This document shows, piece by piece, positions 45,380 through 56,086 of a stretch of DNA of 64,000 nucleotides. The translations under genes were made by a program, and so were the position numbers. The notes under the pieces are model-generated. The model saw only the letters and a list, made by a program, of their open reading frames with translations, ran no database searches and was not told where the DNA came from. Each line of letters starts with the position of its first letter. Position 1 is the first letter of the stretch. This DNA comes from UBA710 sp051645705 (GTDB lineage Bacteria > Bacillota_I > Bacilli_A > Mycoplasmatales > Metamycoplasmataceae), in assembly GCA_051645705.1 (NCBI GenBank), contig JBOFBU010000002.1, positions 186,001 to 250,000 of the forward strand. The letters run 5' to 3'.

Positions 45380-47350
45380 TTATTTAAAACTTTTATTTAA
45401 ATAATTTGCTATTTTTTGAACATCAAATCCTTTTTTAGAATATAGTTCATTCCCATCCATTGATTCTCCAAAAGTAAAAGCTCCAATATGTAAATTTATT
45501 TGATTTTTTTTATTAAATAATAATCATTTATAATCAGATGATGCTTCAATAGTTATTAATGCTTTTTTAGCTTCGAATAATGCATTTTTTTCTTCAATAG
45601 GAAGTTCTATTGCTTTTTCAAGACAAGGAACAGAAACTACTTTTAAATTTTTAACTTTTTTAGCAATTTGAAGAGCTAATGCAACTTCTGATCCACTAGC
45701 TGCTATTACAAAATCTGGTTTATAAATATCATTAATTGCATAAGCTGAATTCTCTTTTTGTTTATGTGAAAATGGAAATCCTAATTGACCTAAATTTGTT
45801 TCAATATTTTGTCTTGAAAGAATTATTATATTTGTAGTTTCTTTTGATTCAAATGCTTCAATTAAAGCTAATCTTAATTCTGTTTGATTCATTGGACGGT
45901 GAACATGAACATTTTCTATTGCTCTTAGCATTGGAAGTTGATCATAAGCTTGATGAGTTGGACCATCTCCACCAATTAAATATGAATCATGAGAAAATAA
46001 AAATATGTTAGGTATTTTCATCATTGCACCTAATCTTATAGCGCTTTTCATATAATCTGCAAAAACTAAAAATGTTCCTGAAATAACTTTTAATCCACCA
46101 TGTAAATTAATTCCATTTGATATTGCGGCCATAGCGAATTCTCTAATACCTAAATCAACATTTTTTCCTCCATAAACAAATGAATTATTACCTGTTTTAA
46201 TATTTGTTGAAGATGATATATCAGCATTTAAAGAAAGAATATTAGGAACTTTTGAATCAATACCATCCATATATTTTTTAAAATATTCTCTTGTTGAAAG
46301 ATTTTCTTGAAAAAGATTATCAATATTAAAAATTTGAGAAAAATCAAAACTATTAGCTATTAATTTTTGAACTAAAGAAAACTCTGCTGAATAATCACGT
46401 TTATAAATAGAACATCTTTTAACTCAATTTTGGTATTCAGATTCTCCTCTTAAATAAACATTATTTTTAAAATGATCATAAATATCTTTATCAAAATTTC
46501 ATGTTTTTTTATCAAAATTTGAATCAAAATATCTATTAAATGAATCTAACATTTCATCATCAACCATTCCATGATGACCTTTATTTGAATCTTGAAATTT
46601 AGTTGATTCAGCGATAATAGTTGATACTTCAATAAATGATGGTTTTGTTGATCTTTGAGCATTTAAAATTGCATTTTGAATATCTATTGGATTATTTGAA
46701 ACTTTTTGATAATATCAATTAGCAGATTCAAAACGTTTTTGTAAATCTTCATTAAATACTAATGAAACATCTGAATCAAGCTGAAATCTATTTGAATCAT
46801 GAAGAACAATTAATTTATTTAATCCTAATCTTCCAGCTATTGAAGTTGATTCATATGATATTCCTTCTTGTAAATCTCCATCACCTACAACTGCATATGT
46901 AAAATGATTAAACATATCTTTTATTGGTGCTGCTGCTAAATTTTCTAATTGTTTTTGAGCAATCGCCATTCCTACAGCCATTGCAAATCCTTGACCTAAT
47001 GGACCTGTTGAAGCATCTATAAAATTATTTAATTTATTTTCATACTCTGGATGACCAGGAGTTAAAGATCCTTCTTTTTTAAATTTTTTAATTTCTTCTA
47101 GACTTAATAAACCTGAAAAATGTAAAATTGGATAAAGAGACATTGCTCCATGTCCTGCCGATAAAACAAAACGATCTCTATTTATTCATTTTCCATTTGA
47201 AGGACTTATTTTAATAAATTTTGTATATAAAGTATAAAGTATTGGTGCTGCTGAAATAGCCATTCCAATGTGACCACCACCAGCTTCTTTTATTGCTTTC
47301 AATCCTAAAAATCTAATTGCATTTATATTTTTTTTATCATTTAAGTTCAT
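45380..47350 (-). CDS. tkt: Transketolase
   Basis: The 656-residue thiamine-diphosphate enzyme has GGGHIGMAISAAPILYTLYT at the N-terminus, STGPLGQGFAMAVGMA, the TPP/Mg site VVGDGDLQEGIS, and DLGIREFAMAAISNGI with the catalytic glutamate. SHDSYLIGGDGPTHQAYDQL is the conserved histidine loop. It is read through TGA at 46715 and 45524 frames. It links glycolytic and pentose intermediates. A small coiled-coil gene is 14 bases upstream. Confidence 0.97.
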
Positions 47351-47364
47351 AATTTCCTTCTTTA

Positions 47365-47772
47365 CTAAATTGTTATATTATCAATAATTTTTTTTGTATT
47401 TAAGCATTTTTGTTCAAAAATAGCTCTTTCTTTTTTAAGATAAATTAAATATTGATCATTTGATGCTACTAAATTAGAATGATTTTCAAAAAATTCATTA
47501 TTTTTATTATTTTTAAGTTTTTGTAATAATTTAGCATTTTTCGATTCTATTTTAATTAATTTAGACATTTTTTTTATTAAATAAGTTAATTTTTTAACAT
47601 CTTTTTTTAATTGAGAAATATTTTTTTCGCTATGAGATTTTATTTCTTTAGTTTTTAATTCTTCTAATTTAATTTCATTCAAAAAAACTTTTTCATCATT
47701 TAATTCATTTGTTTTATCAAAAAAATCTTTATTTGAATTATCTTTTTCATCAATATTTTCTTTATCATTCAT
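47365..47772 (-). CDS. Small coiled-coil protein, unknown
   Basis: A 135-residue, highly charged protein with no membrane helix or signal peptide. The N-terminal 45 residues are acidic and asparagine-rich, followed by LKKDVKKLTYLIKKMSKLI and other heptad-like lysine/leucine stretches. A good AGGAGATATT precedes the ATG, 14 bases before tkt, suggesting co-transcription. I do not recognise a family; small charged cytoplasmic proteins of this kind are common and poorly conserved in mollicutes. Confidence 0.65.
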   Translation of the reverse strand: MNDKENIDEKDNSNKDFFDKTNELNDEKVFLNEIKLEELKTKEIKSHSEKNISQLKKDVKKLTYLIKKMSKLIKIESKNAKLLQKLKNNKNNEFFENHSNLVASNDQYLIYLKKERAIFEQKCLNTKKIIDNITI

Positions 47773-47929
47773 AATATCTCCTAATTATTATTATAAATTA
47801 TACATTTTAGACCCTACTTTTTAATAAAATAGAATTATTTTAATAATTTCTATAAATTTTTATTTTTTTCTTACATATATAATTATGGAAATATTCCATA
47901 AATATATAATTATTAGGAAAGTAGAATAT

Positions 47930-48913
47930 ATGAGCGATAATAAAAAAGAAATTATTGATATTATGTCAATAATAGAAAAGAAAATAGGAAAAGAATCAAT
48001 AATGACTCTCGGATCAAGACCACATGAAGAAGTTGATGTTTTTTCTTCAGGATCAATTGTTTTAGATCATATTTTAGGAATTAATGGTTTCCCAAAAGGA
48101 AGAATTATTGAATTATTTGGTCCTGAATCTTCAGGAAAAACAACCTTAGCTCTTCATGCTATTTCTGAAATACAAAAAAATGGAGGAATAGCAGCTTTTG
48201 TTGATGCTGAACATTCTATTGATCCAAAGTATGCTAAAAATTTAGATATTGATATTGATAATTTAATTTTATCGCAACCAGATTCTGGGGAACAAGCATT
48301 AGAAATTGTAGATATGCTTGCTAAAACTGGAAAAATAGACTTAATAATAGTTGATTCAGTTGCCGCTTTAGTTCCTGAAGCTGAGTTAAATGGAGAAATG
48401 AGAGATCAAACAATAGGTGCTCAAGCAAGACTTATGTCTAAAGCTTTAAGAAAAATTACAGGATCTCTTAATAAAAATAAAACAACAATTATTTTTATTA
48501 ATCAGATAAGGGAAAAGGTTGGTGTATTTTTTGGTTCTCCGGAAACAACATCTGGAGGAAGAGCACTTAAATTTTATGCCTCTATAAGAATTGATATTAG
48601 AAAAATATCAAATACAAATAAAGGAACTGAAATAATCGGAACACTAATTAAAATGAAGGTTGTAAAAAATAAATTAGCACCTCCTTTTAAATCTGGAATT
48701 ACCGAAATTATTTTTTCAAAAGGAATTTCTAAAGTTAATGAAATAATTGATCTTGCAGAGCAATTTAATATAATTAGTAAAAAGGGTTCATGATTTTCAT
48801 ATGATGAAAAAAATCTTGCCCAAGGAAAAGAAAAACTTAAATTATTATTAGAGCAAGATGATATTTTATATAAAAATATTTATGATAAAGTAATGGAAAA
48901 AATAAAAAATTAA
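47930..48913 (+). CDS. recA: Recombinase RecA
   Basis: The 327-residue protein has Walker A GPESSGKTTLALH, the MAW glutamate region, VDSVAALVPEAELNGEMRD (Walker B), and INQIREKVGVFFGSPETTSGGRAL (L2 loop). An upstream ATG at 47885 is in frame, but MSDNKKEI at 47930 fits the family start and has AGGAAAG upstream. The C-terminus after TGA tryptophan ends soon, a little shorter than Escherichia coli RecA. A terminator follows. Confidence 0.96.
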
Positions 48914-48935
48914 TTATTTAGTTTTACAATATTTT

Positions 48936-48976
48936 AAAAAAACTATCTAAAAGCATTTTTTGGGTAGTTTTTTTAA
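48936..48976 (+). terminator. Terminator after recA
   Basis: AAACTATC and GGGTAGTT form a stem with a G:U pair around an A/T-rich loop, followed by seven T on the plus strand, 23 bases past the recA stop. Confidence 0.7.
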
Positions 48977-49041
48977 ATATAAAAAAATAAATAAAAAAAT
49001 AATTTTTATTGTTATAATAAAAATAATTTAAATTTTAAATT

Positions 49042-49116
49042 GCCGATTTAGCTCAGTGGTAGAGCAGCTGGCTGTTAACCAGTTGGTCACAAGTTCAAAT
49101 CTTGTAATCGGCGCCA
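49042..49116 (+). tRNA. tRNA-Asn (GTT)
   Basis: Acceptor halves GCCGATT and AATCGGC pair fully, with D arm GCTCAGTGGTAGAGC, anticodon loop CTGTTAA (anticodon GTT), T arm around GTTCAAAT and encoded CCA. First of six tandem tRNAs. Confidence 0.97.
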
Positions 49117-49118
49117 AT

Positions 49119-49194
49119 GGCCTATTGGTGAAGCGGTTAACACACATGGTTTTCATCCATGGATTCACGGGTTCGAGCCCCGTATAGGTCACCA
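49119..49194 (+). tRNA. tRNA-Glu (TTC)
   Basis: Acceptor GGCCTAT with ATAGGTC (one G:U pair), anticodon loop TTTTCAT (anticodon TTC), T loop GTTCGAG and encoded CCA. It lies two bases after tRNA-Asn. Confidence 0.96.
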
Positions 49195-49200
49195 TATTTT

Positions 49201-49276
49201 GGAAGCTTAGCTCAGCTGGGAGAGCGTCGCCCTTACAAGGCGAGGGTCATGGGTTCGAGTCCCCTAGCTTCTACCA
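49201..49276 (+). tRNA. tRNA-Val (TAC)
   Basis: Acceptor GGAAGCT with AGCTTCT (one G:U pair), anticodon stem CGCCC/GGCG with loop CTTACAA (anticodon TAC), T loop GTTCGAG, and encoded CCA. Confidence 0.97.
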
Positions 49277-49277
49277 T

Positions 49278-49353
49278 GCCGTTTTAGCTCAGCAGGCAGA
49301 GCAACTGACTTGTAATCAGTAGGTCGTAGGTTCGATTCCTATAAACGGCACCA
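49278..49353 (+). tRNA. tRNA-Thr (TGT)
   Basis: Acceptor GCCGTTT with AAACGGC, anticodon loop CTTGTAA (anticodon TGT), T loop GTTCGAT and encoded CCA. A second threonine tRNA, with anticodon GGT, lies at 58.9 kb. Confidence 0.97.
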
Positions 49354-49356
49354 TAA

Positions 49357-49432
49357 GCGCCCTTAGCTCAGCAGGTAGAGCAAATGACTTTTAATCATTG
49401 GGTCAGAGGTTCAAATCCTCTAGGGCGTACCA
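49357..49432 (+). tRNA. tRNA-Lys (TTT)
   Basis: Acceptor GCGCCCT with AGGGCGT, anticodon loop CTTTTAA (anticodon TTT), T loop GTTCAAA and encoded CCA. Confidence 0.97.
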
Positions 49433-49453
49433 TATGTTTTTTAACAACCACCT

Positions 49454-49473
49454 ATTATCAATATATTGATAAT
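49454..49473. repeat. Perfect 20-base palindrome just before tRNA-Leu
   Basis: ATTATCAATATATTGATAAT is its own reverse complement and ends two bases before tRNA-Leu, in the 43-base gap after tRNA-Lys. It could form a processing hairpin in the precursor or bind a dimeric protein. Confidence 0.7.
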
Positions 49474-49475
49474 TT

Positions 49476-49560
49476 GCGCGAGTGGTGAAATTGGCAGACA
49501 CGCAAGTTTTAGGCACTTGTGCCTTATGGTGTGAGGGTTCGAGTCCCTCCTCGCGCACCA
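49476..49560 (+). tRNA. tRNA-Leu (TAG)
   Basis: An 85-base class II tRNA. Acceptor GCGCGAG pairs with CTCGCGC, anticodon loop TTTTAGG gives anticodon TAG, a long variable arm follows, and T loop GTTCGAG and CCA are present. Last of the tRNA cluster. Confidence 0.96.
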
Positions 49561-49576
49561 AATCATATTTTGTTCG

Positions 49577-49609
49577 AACTTCTCTTCAATAAAAGGGAAG
49601 TTTTTTTTA
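49577..49609 (+). terminator. Terminator of the tRNA cluster
   Basis: AACTTCTCTT pairs with AAGGGAAGTT around CAATAA, followed by eight T on the plus strand. The T run overlaps the stop codon of the convergent prmC gene. Confidence 0.75.
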
Positions 49610-50902
49610 TTTTATTTTTTGAATAAATGCAAATCTATCTTTACCATTGATATCTTTAACGATAGTAAAACCTTCATCTTCAAAAAAAGAAACATTTAAT
49701 GGATTTATTTCAAAAAATAAATAACCATTTAAATTAAGAAAATTTTCGTATTGACTTATTATTTTTTTATAATAAAAAAGTCCATCTTTTAAATCGGTTA
49801 AAGCGATTTTTGGTTCATATTTAATAACAGAAAGATCTAAATTTTTATATTCATCTAAAGAAATATAAGGCGGATTAGAAACAATTAAATCAAATTTATT
49901 ATTTATTTTATTAAATAAATTAGATTTACAAAAATTAACATCTAATTCATTAATCTTTTTATTGATATGTATTTGCTTTTTACTTTGATTAGAAATATCT
50001 GAAGCATATATATTTCAATTATTAAATTTCTTTTTCAAAGCTAAGGCTATAAAACCACTTCCTGTACAAAGATCTAATACATTATTTATTTTTTTAGGAT
50101 CAACAATTTTTTTAATTAAAATAATTAATTCTTCAGTTTCATATCTAGGAATTAATATTTTTTTATTAACATTTATTTTAACATCTTGCATTTCTATATG
50201 TCCAATTATTTTTTGAAAGGGCATATTTTTTTTTATTTTTTGTCTTTCTTTAAAACTAACATGTGGATCTAAATTATATTTTCTTTTTTCTTTAGAAAAT
50301 TCTTCAATTCTATCCATATATTTTTTAAATTCTTCATCATAGTAATATCTAATAGAATCCAAAAAATTACGCATATTTTTATTAAAAGCTAATTTATATA
50401 AAAACATTCCTGCATTATCTGCTAAACCTCAAATTGTTTTTTCTCTTTTTATTATTTCTCTTATTTTTATTTTCGGACTATTAGGATATATTCTATATTC
50501 TAATCAATATTTATCATTGCCATTTTTTCAAGAAACTAATAAATAATAATCTTCTGGTAAAAAATTTTCAATATTATATTTAGTAAAAATTCCTTTAGTT
50601 TTAAGACCGAACTCTAAATCTTTTTCTAACTCTCTTTTAATTTTAAAAGTTCTTTTAAAAGCTAAAATGAATGAATCTCATAATTGATCAGAATTAATTT
50701 TTGGAGATAAAAATTTAGGTTTTTTATCTGATTTAAAAAATAAATATAAAAAATTATAATTTATTTTTCTTCTAAATTTTTTTATTACATAAATAACTTT
50801 TGATCTTCTATACTCATCAACTAATGAAGTATATTTTCGATCATTTTCATCAATTATTTTTATAACCTTCATTGGCTTTTTTTGTTTCTTATTTTTTTTC
50901 AT
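49607..50902 (-). CDS. prmC: PrmC/HemK glutamine methyltransferase with an N-terminal extension
   Basis: A 431-residue frame, checked through TGA codons between the two halves. The C-terminal part is PrmC, which methylates the glutamine of the release-factor GGQ. It shows PFQKIIGHIEMQ, ILIPRYETEELI, LDLCTGSGFIALAL for SAM binding, and VSNPPYI, the catalytic NPPY. The first ~165 residues are extra; they begin with a lysine-rich stretch, then VDEYRRSKVIYVIKKF and later YYLLVSWKNGNDKYWLEYRIYP. I do not recognise that part; it may be a separate domain. The substrate RF1 is encoded at 9.5 kb. Confidence 0.85.
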
Positions 50903-51021
50903 TTATATTCTGTTTCTATTAAATTAAAAAAACGAAATTTTGTTTTTTTATAATCTTGTAATATATACAATATTTAATTATATATTAACTAATAAAAAAC
51001 TAATTGAGAACTATTTAATAA

Positions 51022-51267
51022 TTATTGAATTACGCCTGTAATTATTAAAATTAAAAATAATATTGCTATTAAAAAAACAATAAATCCTATTAAAAAAATT
51101 CATTTTAAATTTTGTGAAAGTCTCTCTGCATTTTTATTAAAAACAATTCTTAAAAGGTTTCTTATAAATCAACAAAGACACGGAATAAGAAAAGAAATAG
51201 CTATTATTATAATAATTGCAATTATTAAAGGTGATGAGGTTGCATCAATTGGATTATTTATTTTCAT
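51022..51267 (-). CDS. Small membrane protein, unknown
   Basis: An 81-residue frame with two strongly hydrophobic helices, IIAIIIIIAISFLIPCLCWF near 15-34 and WIFLIGFIVFLIAILFLIL near 57-76, joined by a basic loop. No obvious ribosome-binding site precedes the ATG, so expression is less certain than for its neighbours. It lies divergent from pth. Not recognised. Confidence 0.5.
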
Positions 51268-51340
51268 AATTATTTAAAAATTATTATACTTTGAAAAACT
51301 ATTTAATAAATAAAATTATAATTGCTATAATTATTTAGAA

Positions 51341-51907
51341 ATGAAGTTAATTGTTGGTTTAGGAAATCCTGGAGATGAATATAAAGGAACAAGACATAAT
51401 GTTGGTTTTGATCTTTTAGATAAGCTTATTAAAAAATTTGGAGTTACATGAACTAAATCAAAGTTTAATGGAGAAGTTTATATAAATGAAGATTTTATTT
51501 TAGCTAAGCCTCATACTTTTATGAATCTTAGTGGAAATTTTGTAAAAACTATATCTGACTATTATAAGATTAATCATGTTGATATTTTAGTTATTTATGA
51601 TGATGTAGATACAGCAATTGGAAAAGTAAAAATTAAAACCAAAAGTTCATCAGGTGGACAAAATGGAATTAAAAATATTATAGAAGTTATGGGAACTAAC
51701 GAAATTAAAAGAGTAAAAATAGGTATTGGAAGACCAGACCAAAAATCCATTCCTCTTTCATTATATGTTCTTTCACCTTTTATAAAAGAAGAAAGAAAAC
51801 AAATAGATAAAACATTAGATAAATTAGTAGATCCTTTAATTACGTTTATTTATAATGATATTAAAGTTATGTTAGATAAATTTTCTGAAGTGAAAGATGA
51901 GAAATAA
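51341..51907 (+). CDS. pth: Peptidyl-tRNA hydrolase
   Basis: The 188-residue enzyme frees tRNA from abortive peptidyl-tRNA. It has IVGLGNPGDEYKGTRHNVGF, with the catalytic histidine at HNVG, then LAKPHTFMNLSG and the aspartate in VIYDDVD, and SSSGGQNGIKNII. It overlaps tilS by eleven bases. The order pth-tilS-ybeY-cdd-era is a compact operon. Confidence 0.97.
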
Positions 51908-52769
51908 ATATTTATTAGCTGTTAGTGGTGGAGTAGATTCAATGATTTTACTTTATAAAAATAAAAATAAAAATATAGTAGTTACTTTTGTTAATTATAA
52001 TTTAAGATCAGAAGCAAAATTAGAAGAAGAAATTGTTAAAAATTTCTGTATTAAAAATAATATAAAATTTTATATTCATTCAGCTTTTTTCAAAGAAGAA
52101 GGAAATTTTCAAAGTTGAGCAAGAAAAGAAAGATATGATTTTTTTAAAAAAATTTATGATTTAGAAAATTGTTCTAAATTACTTTTAGCTCATCATAAAG
52201 ATGATTTTTTAGAAACATATTTTTTAAATAAAAACGTTAAAAGGTCTCCATCGTTTTGGGGAATTAAAAAAAATAATAATCTTTTTAAAATGAATATTTA
52301 CAGGCCATTTATAAATAAATATTATAAAAATCAATTGTATAAAATTGCTAAAAAGAAAAATGTTCCATTTAATGACGATAAATCAAACTTTGAAGAAAAA
52401 TATTCTAGAAATAAAATTAGAAAAGAATTGGCATCTTGACCTATTTGAAAAAAAGAAATTTTGTTTTTAAAAATTAAAGTAAAAAATTTTTTTTTAATTA
52501 TAAGAAATAAAAAAATTAATAATCTTTATAACAAGTGAGAAAAAGAAAATTTTTCTATTTCTTTTTTAAAAAAAAATCAAAATTTAGCCTTTGATTTAGT
52601 TTTTAATTATTTAATTAATAAATATAATGAAATAAAAATTTCAACAGAAAAAATAAATTCTATAAAAGCGTTTATTTTTGCTAATAACGAAGCCAAAAAA
52701 ATTTATTTAGGGAAATCTTGTTTTTTATATAAAGATAATAAATATATATATAATATTTTAAATGAGTAA
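51897..52769 (+). CDS. tilS: tRNA(Ile)-lysidine synthetase
   Basis: The 290-residue enzyme adds lysine to C34 of the AUA-reading tRNA-Ile. The PP-loop reads LLAVSGGVDSMILLY at residues 7-20, followed by LLAHHKDDFLETYF, the other hallmark. It is short; the C-terminal domains found in longer homologs are absent, as is common in mollicutes. Its last eight bases overlap ybeY. Confidence 0.93.
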
Positions 52770-53220
52770 TGATATAAATTTTTTAATTGAAGATGATTAT
52801 GTTTTTTTATTTAAATCTGATTTTGAGAATATTTTTAATGTTTTTAAAAAACATTATCCAGAACATAAAAATTCCTATGTTGATGTTATGATAACAAATA
52901 ATAAAAAAATAAAAAAGATTTCAAAAGATTCTAGAGGAATCAATAAAGAAACAGATATTTTATCATTTCCATTTGAAGGTTTTATTAATTTTGGTGATGA
53001 TGTCTCAAAGCCTCTGGGTGAAATAATATTATCTTATGAAAAAATTCAAACGCAAGCGGGTGAATTTAATCATTCATTAAGAAGAGAGTTTTGTTTTCTT
53101 TTCACGCATGGGCTAATACATCTTTTAGGATATGATCATAAATCAAATCTTGAGGAAGAAAAAGAATTCAATAAAAAAGTTTATAATATTATAGATGAAT
53201 TATCAATTAAAAGAAATTAA
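52762..53220 (+). CDS. ybeY: Endoribonuclease YbeY
   Basis: The 152-residue metalloenzyme matures 16S rRNA ends and helps ribosome quality control. The zinc motif FTHGLIHLLGYDH (H-x3-H-x5-H) is complete, preceded by ETDILSFPFEG and the GEIILSYEKI strand. It overlaps tilS by eight bases. Confidence 0.95.
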   Translation: MSNDINFLIEDDYVFLFKSDFENIFNVFKKHYPEHKNSYVDVMITNNKKIKKISKDSRGINKETDILSFPFEGFINFGDDVSKPLGEIILSYEKIQTQAGEFNHSLRREFCFLFTHGLIHLLGYDHKSNLEEEKEFNKKVYNIIDELSIKRN

Positions 53221-53235
53221 TTATAAAGAGGTGTT

Positions 53236-53628
53236 GTGTTACAGGAGTTAATAAAATTAGCGAATAATTCATATTGTAAATACTCAAATTTTAGAGTAGC
53301 TTGTATTATCGAATTAAAAAATCAAATGATTAAAGGAGTAAATGTTGAAAATGTTTCATTTCCAAATTCAACATGTGCTGAAAGATCTGCAATTTCAGTA
53401 GCTTATTCTTTAGGGGTAAATCTTAAAGAAGCTATAAGGGTTCATATTTTTTCTCCTGATTCAAAAGATATTCTTCCTCCATGTGGTTCATGTAGACAAA
53501 ATTTAGCAGAACATTTAGACTATAATATTGATATTGTAATGTATAGTAATGATGGTAATTATAAAGTTGAAAAGCTTTCAAATTTAATTCCTTATAAAGT
53601 TGAATTAAAGGAATTAAAGGTTAATTAG
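53236..53628 (+). CDS. cdd: Cytidine deaminase
   Basis: The 130-residue enzyme converts cytidine to uridine. The zinc site reads NSTCAERSAI and PPCGSCRQNL, and YSNFRVACII covers the substrate pocket. It starts at GTG with AAAGAGG four bases upstream. The stop overlaps the era start (TAGTG). Confidence 0.95.
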   Translation: MLQELIKLANNSYCKYSNFRVACIIELKNQMIKGVNVENVSFPNSTCAERSAISVAYSLGVNLKEAIRVHIFSPDSKDILPPCGSCRQNLAEHLDYNIDIVMYSNDGNYKVEKLSNLIPYKVELKELKVN

Positions 53629-54509
53629 TGAATAAAAGAATTTGTTTCATTTCAATAATTGGAAGACCTAATGCAGGAAAATCTACATTACTTAATAATA
53701 TTTTAAATTATAACTTGGCAATTGTTTCATCAAAAGCCCAAACTACTAGAGATCAAATAATTGGTGTTTATACTCATGAAAATTATCAATTAATTTTTAC
53801 AGATACACCCGGAATTCATAAAAAACAAAGTATTTTTGGTGAAAGTTTAAATAAAAAATCATTTGAATCAATAAATGAAAATGATTTAATTTTATTTTTA
53901 CAACCAGCAAATGAAGAGATTTGAAGAGGAGATGATTTTATATTAGAAAAAATAAAAGATTTGGAAATTCCTAAGATTGCACTTATTACAAAAATTGATT
54001 TAATTAATGATCCTAAGATTATTCAAGAAAAGAAAGATTATTTTTTAGAAAAAAATATAAATGATGTTATTTGTATTTCAAATAAAAATAAAAAATCTAT
54101 TGATAGTTTAATAAATGAATTATATAAATATACTTATGAATCAGAATTCTTTTATGATCCTGACGATATAACAGATAAATCTATTTCATTTTTAGCAAAA
54201 GAAAAAATTAGAGAAAGTGCTATTAATAATTTAAGAGATGAAGTTCCTCATGCAATATTAATTGAAATAGTAGGTTTCGATGAAAGTGATGAAAATAAAA
54301 CAAAAATCGAAGCTAATATTATCGTTTCAAAAGAATCACAAAAAGCAATTTTAATTGGTAAAAATGGATCAATGATTAAAAGAATTGGATCTGATGCAAG
54401 AAAAAAAATAGAATTACAATTAAATAAAAATGTTTATCTTCAAACCAAAGTTTTAGTTGATAAAAATTGAAAAAATGATCCTAAAAAACTTAAAAAATAT
54501 GGTTATTAA
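53628..54509 (+). CDS. era: GTPase Era
   Basis: The 293-residue protein has a G domain with GRPNAGKSTLLN (G1), SKAQTTRDQIIG (G2), FTDTPGIH (G3) and LITKIDLI (G4). The KH RNA-binding domain follows, including LIGKNGSMIKRIG. It is read through TGA at 53922. Era binds the 3' end of 16S rRNA during small-subunit assembly, alongside YbeY from the same operon. The start is GTG, with AAAGG upstream; the 3' end overlaps the convergent smr gene by 20 bases. Confidence 0.96.
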
Positions 54510-54732
54510 TTTTTCTTATAAGAATTGCTCCACCATTATTTATAATTTCATAACTTAAATTATCTTTTTCATCTAAAATATCTGTTGCAATGATATTCAT
54601 AGAACCAAATCCTTTTCCAGTTATTATAATTGCTTCATCTTCATGATTATCATATTCAAATTCAAGAATAAAATTTAGAACTTTAGCTACTGCTTCATTC
54701 TCTGTATAACCATGTAAATCTAATGACAACAT
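54490..54732 (-). CDS. Small Smr-domain protein
   Basis: An 80-residue protein made of a single Smr-like domain. It begins MLSLDLHGYTENEAVAKVL, where LDLHG is the family's catalytic/nicking motif, and contains IIITGKGFGSMNI, the second conserved Smr glycine-rich motif. Smr domains bind or nick nucleic acid. It overlaps the tig stop by one base (TAATG) and the era 3' end by 20 bases. It may be a stand-alone nuclease; its role is unknown. Confidence 0.82.
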   Translation of the reverse strand: MLSLDLHGYTENEAVAKVLNFILEFEYDNHEDEAIIITGKGFGSMNIIATDILDEKDNLSYEIINNGGAILIRKINNHIF

Positions 54733-56045
54733 TATTGATTATTTTTAACGATAAAATCTCTAAATAATTTATCAATTATTCTTGATTTTAAATCTTCCTT
54801 TTTAACTTCTTCTTTTAATTTTTTAATTTCTTCTTTAGTTTTTAAACCTCTATATTTAGCCATTAATTCATATTGGTCATCATAATCTTTATCTTTTGGT
54901 TCAATTTTTTCATCTTTAACTACTTTTAGAAAAATAAAGAATTGTTTAACTGATTCTTCAGCTTTTTCAAATATTTCTTTTTGGAAACTTTTTTCATCTT
55001 TTCCTGTCATTGCAATGTAATCTTTTCTTTTCATTCCAAATCTTTCAATATTTTTATCAAGCTCTTCAATAAGTCTTTGAAATTCTTTTAATATTATTGT
55101 TTGAGGCACTTCAAATTTATTTTCTGAAATTACTTTTTTCATAAAATCATCTAAAAATTTTGTTTTTGCTTTTTCTTCATCTTCTCTTTTAGTTAAATCA
55201 CTTAAATATGTTTTAAATTCTTCAACAGTTTTTACATTTTCAATGTTTTGTCTTTTAACAAATTCATCATTTACTTTTTCTTGTTCTTTAAACTTAATAG
55301 TGTGTATTTTAATTTCAAAAATTGCTTCTTTCCCTTTTAATTCTTCGGCATGGTAATCATCAGGAAAATTTACTTTTATTTCATAATCTTTATCAATAGT
55401 TTTTCCTATTAATTTATCTTCAAAACCAGGAATAAAAGATTTTGAACCGATTATTAATTCAAAGTCTTTTGCTTCTCCGCCTTCGAAATATTTATCATCA
55501 ATTTTACCTTTAAAATCGAAAAGGATTTGGTTTCCTTTTTCAACTTTAATATCTTTTCCTTCTTTTGGAAGTCAAAGAGCAGATTTTGAAGCATAATTTT
55601 CTATTTGTTTTTCAACACTTTCTTTTAGTTCTTTTTCAGTAATTAATTTATAAGGTATTTTAAGACCTTTATATTTTTTAATTTCAATATCTGTAAATAT
55701 TGGATAAACATAAATTATTTCTAATTCCTCATTAGAAACTTTTTCTACTTTATATGTTGGAGATGAAAGAATTTCATCTGTATCTTTTATTTCTTTAAAA
55801 GCTTCCTTTGCTCCTTTATCCAATAAACCTTCAATTGCTTCATATCAAACATCAGAATCAACTATTAACTTATTTTTAATAGCGAATTCTTTCGGAACAG
55901 ATCCTTTTCTAAAACCTTTTGCAGATAAAGATTTAAGTATTTTATTAAATGATTTTTCTTGTTGTTTTTTTCATTCAGTTTTTTCAAAAATAACTGTTAT
56001 TTCTAATTCTGATTTTTTTTCATTTAATTCTCTTTTTAATTTCAT
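54732..56045 (-). CDS. tig: Trigger factor
   Basis: The 437-residue ribosome-bound chaperone has the ribosome-docking signature in SAKGFRKGSVPKEF (GFRxGxxP) near residue 44. The FKBP-type prolyl isomerase domain follows, with ILFDFKGKIDDKYFEGGEA and FIPGFEDKLIGKT, and then a long helical C-terminal arm. It is read through TGA at 55572. A TAATG overlap links it to the smr gene. Confidence 0.95.
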
Positions 56046-56086
56046 AATTTTCTCTTTTCTTAATTTGTTTTTTTAATTATATAAAT

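Noticed and set aside
47885..47929. Longer recA start at 47885
   Set aside because: The extra 15 residues do not resemble RecA, and the ATG at 47930 fits the family and has AGGAAAG upstream.
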